From NCBI GenBank assembly GCA_902766325.1, contig CACXDF010000038.1, forward strand, positions 1 through 12,821: a DNA stretch of 12,821 nt, written 5' to 3'. Positions 1-9,800 of this stretch are shown here, in pieces (position 1 is the first letter of the stretch; each line of letters begins with the position of its first letter). The stretch is from an uncultured Eubacteriales bacterium. Its GTDB lineage: Bacteria; Bacillota; Clostridia; Christensenellales; DTU072. The translations under genes and the position numbers were made by a program. The notes under the pieces were generated by a model, which had not been told where the DNA came from, made no database searches, and saw nothing but the letters and a program-made list of their open reading frames with translations.

Positions 1-614
1 GTGTTCGGCTCGAGATCGTACTTGGCGCAATCAAAAGCGATGAGACGGTATTTGTCCGTCAGGTCGGCCGTGTAGGAGAGGGAATTTTCATCGCGGACAA
101 GCGATTCGGAAAAGCCGAATTGATCATATATCTCGGCGAATTTTTCGGGAGAAACGTTTGCGATATCTTCTTTTTCGTCATGAAGATACGAGGACGCGTG
201 ATTGCGGATATCGTGGTTGCCGTTTATGACGAAGCAACGCTTACCCGCGGCTTCGGCTCGGGCCAGTTCTCGCGCGACCAATCGGTGCGCCGCTTCCGCG
301 CCGTCGTCGGAAAGATCGCCCGTAAGGATCAGAATGGGACTGTCGCTTGCGATAAAGTCGTCGATCGCCGTGCGAAAAATGGCTTCGGTCAGTCCGATGG
401 CTTTTTCGTTGCTGTTCAAGATCCTGCTTAAGCACGGCGTGATCGTATCGCCGTATTGTTCGGAAGAAAGGATGTGGATGTCCGACATGATCGTTATGTT
501 GTCGGGAATCGCGTTTTGATCCGTATCGTCGCTTTTGTCGGCGCACGCGGTGACGCTGAGGAGCAGGCACAGAACGATAAGCGGAAGGGCTACTTTCAGA
601 AAATGTTTTTTCAT
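1..614 (-). CDS. Lipoprotein calcineurin-like metallophosphoesterase (5' part, runs off the left edge)
   Basis: Reading leftward from the ATG at 614-612, the frame stays open to the window edge, giving 204 residues. Seen: a lipoprotein signal peptide (MKK, hydrophobic stretch, then lipobox V21-T-A-C24), so the mature protein should be lipid-anchored on the outer face of the membrane. Three metal-binding motifs of the calcineurin-like phosphoesterase family appear in order: DIH at 45-47, GDLSD at 99-103 and GNHD at 132-135. These normally ligate two metal ions and orient the phosphate ester. The later histidine motifs (H and GHxH) must lie beyond the edge. The substrate cannot be told; members of this superfamily hydrolyse phosphomonoesters, phosphodiesters, nucleotides or phospholipids. 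The start is supported by GGAG (621-624) six bases upstream and a strong promoter. It is transcribed divergently from the giant surface protein, so a shared regulatory region is possible, but a functional link is only inference. Confidence 0.9.
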   Translation of the reverse strand, partial: MKKHFLKVALPLIVLCLLLSVTACADKSDDTDQNAIPDNITIMSDIHILSSEQYGDTITPCLSRILNSNEKAIGLTEAIFRTAIDDFIASDSPILILTGDLSDDGAEAAHRLVARELARAEAAGKRCFVINGNHDIRNHASSYLHDEKEDIANVSPEKFAEIYDQFGFSESLVRDENSLSYTADLTDKYRLIAFDCAKYDLEPN

Positions 615-641
615 ACTGTTCTCCGGGAATTTGTTTTTTTC

Positions 642-669
642 ATTATAGCATATCCGATTTTTTTTGCAA
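642..669 (-). promoter_or_regulatory. Sigma-70-type promoter of the phosphoesterase gene
   Basis: On the minus strand, TTGCAA (669-664), a 16-base spacer and a perfect TATAAT (647-642) form a near-consensus promoter. TG one base before the -10 box makes it an extended -10. Transcription would start around 636, leaving a leader of about 20 bases with GGAG at 624-621 before the ATG at 614. Seen directly; activity is inferred. Confidence 0.82.
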
Positions 670-693
670 GAGCGATTTATTTATTCGCCCTTA

Positions 694-711
694 AATACGC
701 GCGCACGTATT
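694..711. promoter_or_regulatory. Candidate operator: 18-bp palindrome between divergent promoters
   Basis: AATACGCGCGCACGTATT pairs with its own reverse complement at eight of nine positions; the one mismatch is the pair 700/705. Its right end overlaps the first two bases of the plus-strand -35 box (710-715), and its left end lies about 25 bases upstream of the minus-strand -35 box. This is the usual place for a dimeric regulator that represses the plus-strand operon and could also affect the minus-strand gene. I do not recognise the motif as the site of a known regulator, and no regulator gene is in the window. Confidence 0.45.
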
Positions 712-738
712 GACATATGTTTTTTTATATGTTAAAAT
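710..738 (+). promoter_or_regulatory. Sigma-70-type promoter of the giant surface-protein operon
   Basis: A consensus TTGACA (710-715) is followed after exactly 17 bases by TAAAAT (733-738), with TG at 730-731 making an extended -10. Transcription should start near 745, giving a leader of about 32 bases. The spacer holds the direct repeat ATATGTT (715-721 and 727-733). Because the ATG at 717 lies inside this spacer, upstream of the expected transcript start, it cannot be the start codon of the giant gene. Confidence 0.85.
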
Positions 739-766
739 TACCGGGTATCAAAGTGGGTATTCCACC

Positions 767-771
767 GGAGG
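767..771 (+). promoter_or_regulatory. Ribosome binding site that fixes the giant gene's start at 777
   Basis: GGAGG lies five bases before the ATG at 777-779, an ideal Shine-Dalgarno arrangement. It is preceded by a small possible hairpin (GTGG 753-756 with CCAC 762-765, five-base loop) that ends just before it. No comparable site precedes the in-frame ATGs at 717 and 729. Confidence 0.88.
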
Positions 772-776
772 TCGTT

Positions 777-893
777 ATGGGTTTGAAAAAGAGATTCGGC
801 ATTTTGTTCGCGACGGCGCTTTTCGTTTTTGTCTGCTTGACGGCTCTGCTTTTTATCGCAGCGGCCGATCCCTCCGCCAAAAGCGCCTATGCC
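777..893 (+). other. Sec signal peptide of the giant protein
   Basis: Residues 1-39: basic start (MGLKKR), a hydrophobic core of about 20 residues, then K-S-A-Y-A followed by acidic D-D-E. The A-x-A pattern (AYA) predicts signal peptidase I cleavage after residue 39. The downstream gene's signal peptide ends in the same S-A-Y-A, suggesting the two products use the same export route. Confidence 0.88.
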
Positions 894-3800
894 GACGACG
901 AAGCCTACGTCCGTACGACCAATACCGCTTCTTCCGTTAATCTCCATCAATGCGTTTCTCCCGCCGAATCCGCGGTCGACTTTGTTTCCAACGTCTGCAA
1001 CTTCGATAGCACCCATTACGTAAAGATGCCGACCGGGACCAGTATTTGTTCTTATACCGGCGCTCGCTTTAACAGCGGAGCCGGCTCTTCCGGCACCTAT
1101 AACTATTGCCGTTACAGCGTTATTACCGACAAGGTAAGGATGTGCACCGCGGCTTCATCGAGTTCTCTTTTGCCCAATTCCAATGTCTTTTTCGCGTCGG
1201 AAAACGAAAATTTCGACGTCGGCACCTATTGCGGCGTGGATACCGATAACAAGACGCTTGTCTTTTACAGTTATCCTCCGTCGGAAATGGACGCGTCGCT
1301 GTGCGCGACCTTCAATCTCGGACAGGACGTTGTGGACGCTTTGGCGGATAGACTTCTGATCGTTAAGATCACGCCGTATTTTGTCACCGCCAAAAAAGAC
1401 AGGGGCGGAGATATCGCCACCTATCTTCGCGACGAAGACAAGGATAACGTCGATTTGGACTGCTTCTGCTATAACGCCGGCAAAATTTATCACGAGACGC
1501 CTCCGACGGTACAGATCCCCGTCAGCAACAGTAAGGATAATATAGTTACCGGTAATACGCTGACTCTTTCTTCCGGCGCGTACACGACGGCGAGCGCCGG
1601 CAATAACTGCTCTTTCGTGCAAGTCAGCCTTTCTAAATTCAGTAATAACGGCGACGTGAGCGCCGCTATCGCGGAGATCGGTATCAGAGTTACCGTCACT
1701 CCCAATACGGGCCTCGTCTTTCACAGCTCTTCCACATACACTATTTCGGGCGCGGACAGGAACGCCAACGAGCCGATCGACCTGGACGGATTGAATTACG
1801 CCAAGCCCGGCGACGTCATCAATTTCGATATGAAGATCAGATCGGGCAGTATCGACGTGTATTTGGAAGAAAGCGAAGCCGACGCGCACGGACAAACGAG
1901 AAGCGGTATCGTCTTTCACAAACTTTTCAATTCGGGCGATCTGATCGTCGAATATTATTTACGAGACGAAGACAGCGGCGACATGACCGTCGACCAAAGC
2001 GCGTCTTCGACGGGACAGTCGGCTTATATCGTCGTCAATAGCGGCAACGTGGATAATCGGCTTATTATCCGCGCCGCCATACGGTACAAAAATCTGAAGA
2101 CGGGCGGTTACATTTTTATGGCGCGAAAAGATTTCGAGGTGTACGTGGACAGACAGAGTCCGTCCGCGCCCGCGATCGACGCCAACAGCTTTTATTTGAC
2201 CTATTTATATGAGAACGGTATGCTGTCCTTTTATACGAACGGCGAAGATGCCGAGCAAGGATATCTCGACATCAACTCGGCGGCCGCTGCGGACGATAAG
2301 GTCCAGTTCACGGAAGAAAGCCTGGATATAGCCCAAATGCCGTCGGGAAAGAACTATGCTTCCGTCAGAGCGTCGGGCGGAAGCGACCTTACCGTTTATT
2401 ATTACGCGACTTACTATGGCGAGGGGTATCCGGTCAGCAGGGGAGAAAAGGCTTCCGACGGCATAACGGTGAACGTCAATAACGCCGAGTTGCGAGAACA
2501 GGGCTTTATTTATACGGCGCCCACGTCAACGCGCGTCAACGGCAGTTATCTCGGTAAAGCGTGCGTTTCGAGCGGCAATTACGACAACGGGGTGCAATAC
2601 GTTACGACCGACTACGAGAGTTACGGATTGTTGCTCGATCTATCGTACTACGATACCGAGACAGGGCAGATCGCGCGTCGTAAAAAAGGCGTCTGGAGCA
2701 TAGAGTTTTTTGCTTACGATAACGTCGGCAATTATAACTATTCTCCCGTCAAGACTTTTATCAAAGTCGATATTACCGAATATCAATTCACCATTAACTT
2801 CTACGTCGGCGACCCGAATAACCAGGCAGACGTAATAAGCGGAGATAATCTTCGCCTTTATTATGAAAAAGTGACCAGCTCGGGTAAGTTGTCCGATAAC
2901 GGCGTATTCACTATGAATCAGATCAAAAGCGACGGCTCGAGCGACGGCGTGCTGGATCTGTATCGCGGCGATCGCGTCTGTATTCAGGTACGTTATTCCA
3001 GCAAGAACGATTACGGTCGTTATATCCTTACCGGTTTTCAGATCGGCGGCGGAGCCAAACAGAATTGCACCGATTTCGTTTATCGCGATTATAAGACCGT
3101 TCTTGCTTTTACCAATGCCGATATCAAGAAGATAGACGGAGAGACGGTCAAGAGCGTCGATTATACTTTCGACGTCAGCGACACTCTTTGTAAGGACGTT
3201 TATAAAAACGGACAATTGCAGAACAACAGAGTCATCAACCTTTATTTCAAATACAGGATATCCATCACGGCGACCGGCCTCAATCAGGCTTTTTCGGGCG
3301 CCAGTAAAAAGATCATTCCGTACGCGACGTTCGATTCGGAAAGATTATCCTCGCTCAACGTCAAGACGACCTATTATTCGGCTATTCCCGACGACGGAAC
3401 GCAATACCTTTACGGTCAGGATATCGAAAGCGGCGTTTATCGCGCGAAGAACACCGTGGGAGAATTAACGGCGTCCTTGGCCGACGAACAGTTTATTCCC
3501 GCCACCGGAACGTACGAGCAAGGCGTCGTGTACTACAAAAAAGTAGATAATAACGGTTCCAACCTGCCTCTTCACACGGGTAAGTATTACTGTGCGTGCG
3601 AAGTTACGACCAATATCAACTATTACGGTATGTCCGTCATATTGTTTACGATCGTTCCCGGCACGCCGAGTTTGTCTACGTTGTACGGACTGCAAAGGAG
3701 CGGTAACAATCAACGTATCGAGATCAAGTACGGCGAGAGCCTTGCTTCGCTCGACTGGGATCCCGCTCAAGTAGACGGATTACAGCGATTCAACACCAAT

Positions 3801-6800
3801 TTTTACGTCTTTTACGAGGATAACACCGCTTACGGTCTTTCTTCCAAAGAGGAGTCGCAGGACGGCTCCGAAGCAAAGAGCGGCATCCTCGGCTATTTTA
3901 AGATCGGCGTGGAAGACGAAAGAGAAAACGCGATCTATAGGGCGTCTCAAGACTATATAAAGCCCACCGCCGGTTTGCATACCGTTAAAGTAACGTTCGT
4001 GCCCATCGTGGGTGAATTCAGAATAAACGGATACGAGATATCCTATTTCCCGCAGTACGAAAACGGTAACTTTATTCGCAACTACGACTATAACGCCCGT
4101 ACCGTAAACGTTTCGGTATACGTCATGCCCAGTAAGGCGGTGTCGTATTCGCTCAACCGTTCGGAAATGGATTGCGATCTGATCGAAACGACGGATGAAT
4201 ACGAAAGAGTGGTTTATACCTATACGGGCGGCGCTCTCGGCATAAAATATACCGTGCTGTCCACCTATGAAGACGTCAACGGCAACCTGCTCGAACTCGG
4301 CGAAGCCGATCCGCTCAATCTGACGGATACCTCCGGCACGTCCAAGAAGATGACCGAGATCACTTATGCGGCCGTTCCTTCGATGGATACGGAGCTCGAC
4401 GGTCTCGTCTTTACCGGAGACGAACCGATCAAGGCGGGCCTTTACGTCGCCAAGGTCAATATTATCGAAGCTAATTGTAACTATACCGGGCAAAAGATCT
4501 GGTATCTTTTGATCAATAAGGTCGCCTTAAACGTGACCGTGAACGCGACGGAATGCGATTATCAGTACGAGCTTTTACCGACCGTTGTCGTCACTACGGA
4601 TCAGAACCGGGAGATCCAGGTCGAGATCGAACACGAGTATTATTATTACGATCCCACGGGCGGGCTTACTTATGAAGAGACCTGTCAAGATAACTTTCGT
4701 GTTCCCGCCGACAAGCTCCGTCCCTATATCCATACTCCCGTCGACGCCGGCGCTTACGTCGTCAAGGCGATCGTCGTCGATAACGACTATGCCGGAGAGG
4801 GGTATGCCACCTATACCATCTATCAGGTTTCGGATAATAACGGTTACGCTACGAAAGCGTGGCCCGGTCTGAACGAAAGCACTCTTCTCAGCGGATGCCA
4901 TCTTTGCTACGGTCAGCCTCTGACGGAAGCCAGAATAACCGCCGGTACCGGCTATTACGTTCGGTACAATTATCAAAATTATCTTTCGGCGACGAGAAAG
5001 ACGACTTCGTCCAATCTCGTTCCCGGGACGTTCTTTGTCGCGTCCGAGAAGTACGAAGACTGGTTGACGCGCAATAATAAGGTCCGTTCGCTCGTCAGCA
5101 GAGAAGAGTACATCCTCGCAATGCGCTATTATACCGCGGATACCAATTACGACGGCTATTCCGGCTGGTATATGTGCTTTGCCGCAAACGACAGCGTTAA
5201 CTTCGATTTCTTGTACAGACAGATCACCGTAAAGATCGGGTATGCTTCTTTAAATTGGAGCAGAGTGATCATCGATCCTATTATTTACGAGACGATCGTG
5301 GATTACGATTATCTTGCGCCTTCTCTCAATACGATCAATCTGGCAAAGAAAGTAGCGTACGTCTATTCGCAAAACGGCGTTCGTCCGACCGGACTTTCCG
5401 CCGACGAATACTTTGTTTCCGGCAATAACGTTTACGTTTACGTCGACGACGACGCGTACAATCTGACGCTCGATAATAAGTTCTTCCAACGATATGAAGT
5501 CGGTTCTCATTATATCCGTTTTTCGTTCGTACCCACGGAAGGACAGGCGAATAACTTCAAAGGCGAAAGCTACGATTGCACGTTGACCGTTCGCAAAAAG
5601 ACGCTCGACCTATCCGTCGCGCCCGATCTTTCGACCGGTTCCGTATCGAGAGAACAAGGGGGCGAACTTGTTTCTTACTATAAGTATTATGATCCGACCG
5701 ACGTTTATTCCTTCTTGATTTACTCGGGGAATACGATCGCGCTTCCTGCGCTCAGAGGTCAATTCATTTATACTAAAGAAGGAAAGACTTATCGATACAA
5801 TGAGACCGAAGGTCGGTACGTCGTTACTTCTTCGAGAGAGGCTACGGCTTCCGACGTTCGTTCTGTGTGGACGATACAGATCCCCGTGACTGATTTTTCC
5901 GGCGCGCCGCTTTATGACGATCTCGGTTTATTGCGTACGGAGATCGTAAGAAAAGAGATCAGGAACGAGGACGTCGGGTCTGCCTTTACGTTGGCGGACT
6001 ACGTTCCCGTTTTGCCGGCGGGGTCCTATTCCGTTCATTATATCGTCGATAATGCCAACTACATCGGAACGGTCGATTATGCGTTTGATTTACGGAAAGC
6101 GCCTTTGATCGTGGAGACCGAACCCGAGATAGTGGACGAGGATAAGACGCTCTGTTACGGGATGCGCTTTGCCGATCTGCGTTTCTTCGGCGGCGCCATC
6201 GTGGCAAAGTTGAGCGGAGAAGCGGTGTCGGGCAGATATTCCGTCGATCCTTCTCAATCCGCGTTGAGATTCGGCGATTATAACACATCGATCGACGTTT
6301 TGTTCGTTTATACGCCGGACGACGTTGATAATTACGAAATTTTCAACGGCAGTCTGAACAATAAAAAGGTCAATAAAGCCGACGTGTCCGAATTAATGGA
6401 TCTCAGCGTGTCGAATTACGTTTACGCGCAGGGACACAGGACGGGGAATACCGATTATATCGCGCTTACAAAGGATTTTTTGAGGAGCGGCTTCAGCGCG
6501 GCGGGTAAGGACGTCTCGGTAGATACGTACGAAAAGTTTATTAAAGCATTCCTTGACTATACGTGCGTGGTACCCGATTATCTCGAAGATAATTATCGTA
6601 TCGAAATTTCCGGTTCCGCGGACGGACGTTTCGTCGGGGCGGGCGCCTACGAAGCGTCTTTGATCATCAACGATACGGAGACGATCTATTACGACGAACC
6701 TTTGGGTATAGCCGACGAGTGGTACGATACGGCGTCCGGAAAGTACGCCCGTTTGAAAGAACTGAATTATCGCGGCGTCGTCACCGTCACGTTGACCGTC

Positions 6801-9800
6801 AATAAGGACACCGCGTATATCGTACTGACGGACGACCCGGATGAGGGAGAGACGACGTACGACTACATCGTAAAAAAGACCTTCGACTCGGGCGGCGCTT
6901 CCCGTTCGGTCACGCCCGTTCTTTACGACTCGCTCGGTAACGTCATCACTGCGGTGGCGGTACTGCAAAGCTATTATCATAACGGCGTCGCCGTTCAAAC
7001 GCCGGGCGCTATCGGACGGTACGACGTTCGTATGAGCCTCAACAACACCCGTAACTACACCCTTGTCAGCGCGACGTACAGAGAAGGGACCTGGTCGATC
7101 GGATCCGCCGTTTCCTACGTGCTTGCCAATCTGATCATCGGAGTCAATAAAGAAGAGATATCCTTTACCAATCTGACGCAGACGTATACGGAACCGAAAA
7201 CGGTCAATATCAATTTCGGTATCAATAACGCCGTTTGTACGCTCCAGTACGTACGCCTTACCGACAGCGGAATCGAAACGGGCAATCGCTTTATAGAGCG
7301 TTTTCCCACCGAAGCGGGAAGATACAACGTCCATATGGTATTCCTTGCGGAAGAAAACAACGGATACGAAGACGACGTTATTTGGGATCAACCTCTCGTT
7401 ATCAATAAATACGGCGCAAAGATCACCTGTTCGGACGTCGTTTACGCTTCTTATACCGGTCGCCCGTACGAAACGATGAGTCCTTTTACGGAACCGTACG
7501 GATTGAAGATGCGTTATTCTTATAAAACGCAAAACGACGACGAATACACCCTTTTGGCGCGTACCTCCGACCTCGGCGCGTTGCACGCCGGACGCTATTC
7601 CGTCCTGATCGAGATCGTCGACGCCAACTATGCCGGGAGTAAGGTCGTGACGTTCGAGATGCTTAAAGCGGCGCTTGTCGTAACGGAAGCTCCCGAATTC
7701 AATAACTACGTATATCACTCTCAAGACGTTCCTACGGCGAAAACCGGCAAAGGAAAAGTCTATTGCACGGAAAACGGCCTTGAGATCCCGGGCGTTTTCA
7801 GCCTCGCGTACGAAGATATCTCCACCGTTTCCGTCGGTCGTCAGACCGTTCGTTACACGTTTACTCCGAGCGCGGACGAAAACGGTTACGTCGATTACGA
7901 TATCGTCGTCGATCACGTAAAATTGACCATCGAAAAGGCGACGTACGATATGGAGTTCGTCAGCCTTATCATGAACGGCAGGGCGGGACTCCTCGTTACG
8001 GACGATTATACCGTCGGATACAACGGCGATAAGCATGAGTTCTCGGCGAGGTTCGATTCTTCGCTTGTTTACGAATATGGCTCCGTCAATTCCGATTTTC
8101 ATATCAACGTCGTACATTATTATAACGGCGGCGCGTCTACGCCCCGCGGTATCGGTTCTTATACGGTGACTGCGACCGTCGTTTCGGAAAATTATTCCGG
8201 CACGAAAACGTGGGATAAACAACTGATCATCGTAAAAGGCGTGCCCGTGATATCCGAGGCGCCTACCGTGACGAAAGTCATTAAGGTAGACGATATCGTG
8301 CCCCTTGTCAGCAGCGATTTCGTCGGCGGCAGAGCGACCGTTCAGGGCAAGTCGAACGTGTCGATCGACGGTATTTTTACCGTTTCAGACGCGCGTTTTA
8401 CCAAAGCCAATCTCAATGAAGTGGAAGTCACGTTCACTCCGTACGACACCGATCTGTACGACGCGGTCGTCTTCCCGGTCTTCGTCAACGTGATCGGAAA
8501 AGACGTCTTCGCTATGACCAAGGCGACCGATGAGGAGTCGTTTGACGAGCTTGATTCGGGAGAAACGATCAGCGGAGCCGATTCCGATTGGACAAGTACG
8601 ACCATTCAGATCCCCGGATATGCTTGCAGCCGTCTGCTCAAGCCGATGTTTGCAACGCTCGGTAACGTCAACGCTTCGCATACGCACGGCGTATACATCG
8701 CCGTTTCTCCGGCGAACGGAGCCGAATACCTTTCGTACGGCGTAAGTCTGAAACGCTTCTCGCTCGAATTCAAGCCTTGCGTAAATAACTGCGCCGAATG
8801 TACGGCTATGATCGACGCGCTCAATCAAAACGGCGTTCTCGAATTCGAGGACGAAGATATTGTTCCTTCCGTCGGCGACAGCGTGGCCGTCCGCTATTCT
8901 CTCTATAATAACGGTAACGTGGTCGACTATGAAAAACTGAACGAAATGACGGGTAATATCAACCTGGGGAACATTCTGCGGAAAGTCCGTTTCGGCTCGA
9001 ATGTGACTGCCGAATTGATCGGTTTTTACGGAAAGAGACTTTCCGACGATCACCGCCTCATCATTCGGTCGAACGGTAGCGAGATCGACGCAGCCCCCAC
9101 GACGGTCGCTTTCTCCGCCGATAACGTCCTGACGGCGCAAGATAACGGACAAACCGTTTTGCTGACCGACTTCGTTTCGAAAAACTATGAATTCGCAACT
9201 CTGCCGAAAGAGTTGATCCTGAAAGTATATACCGGACTTTCCAATGCCGATATCGTAGTGGGCAATACGAGTAAGGTCTATGACGGAACGTCCGTTTCCG
9301 CCGCCGATCTCGCTTTGTCCGTCGATAATACGGTCATGCCGATCCCCGAGAGTTCTTATACGATCACCATACTTGACGTCGATAATAAACTTTGCGCGGG
9401 ATGCGATATCGGAACGTATACCGTACTGATCTTCTTAAAAGACGACGAATACGGTTATTACGGCGAGACGCAAACCGCGTTCGTTATCGAAAAGCGAGAC
9501 GTTTCGGAAGAAATTCGTCTCAGCAAGACGTCGGATACTTACGCGTCGGAGACCTTTACCACCGCGCCCGATATACTGTATAACGGCGAGATACTTCTTT
9601 CTTCGGAAGTAGTCGTCAAGTATCGTTTGTCCGGTACCGACGATCCTTTCGTCAGCACCGTCTCGGACGCCGGTTTATACGATCTGCGCGTGATCGTCGA
9701 TTCGGATAACTATTATGCGGAAAAGATATTCTCCTATCGTATCATGCCGAAAGCGTTGACCGTTACGCTCGACAAGGAGTCTTACGTCTTCGTGTATGGC

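Noticed and set aside
120..713. Plus-strand and alternative minus-strand frames across the phosphoesterase gene (120-431, 202-519, 456-713, 241-570).
   Set aside because: They overlap a minus-strand gene with three intact catalytic motifs, a lipobox, a ribosome binding site and a promoter; these are shadows.
713..720. ACATATGT, a perfect 8-bp palindrome in the promoter spacer.
   Set aside because: It is short, AT-rich and expected by chance; it is made of part of the -35 box plus spacer.
753..768. Small hairpin (GTGG/CCAC) before the giant gene's ribosome binding site as a possible riboswitch or thermometer.
   Set aside because: A four-base-pair stem in a leader of about 32 bases is too small for a riboswitch and leaves GGAGG largely free.
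6393..8222. Minus-strand reading frame of 609 codons inside the giant gene, plus similar ones at 1155-1919, 2640-3215, 3780-4493, 8385-9152, 9675-10838 and 10875-11783.
   Set aside because: All lie in the same register, directly opposite the sense codons. In that register a minus-strand stop needs a sense TTA, CTA or TCA codon, and this gene uses those rarely. The translations are Arg/Val/Ile/Asp-rich without signal peptides, motifs or convincing ribosome binding sites.
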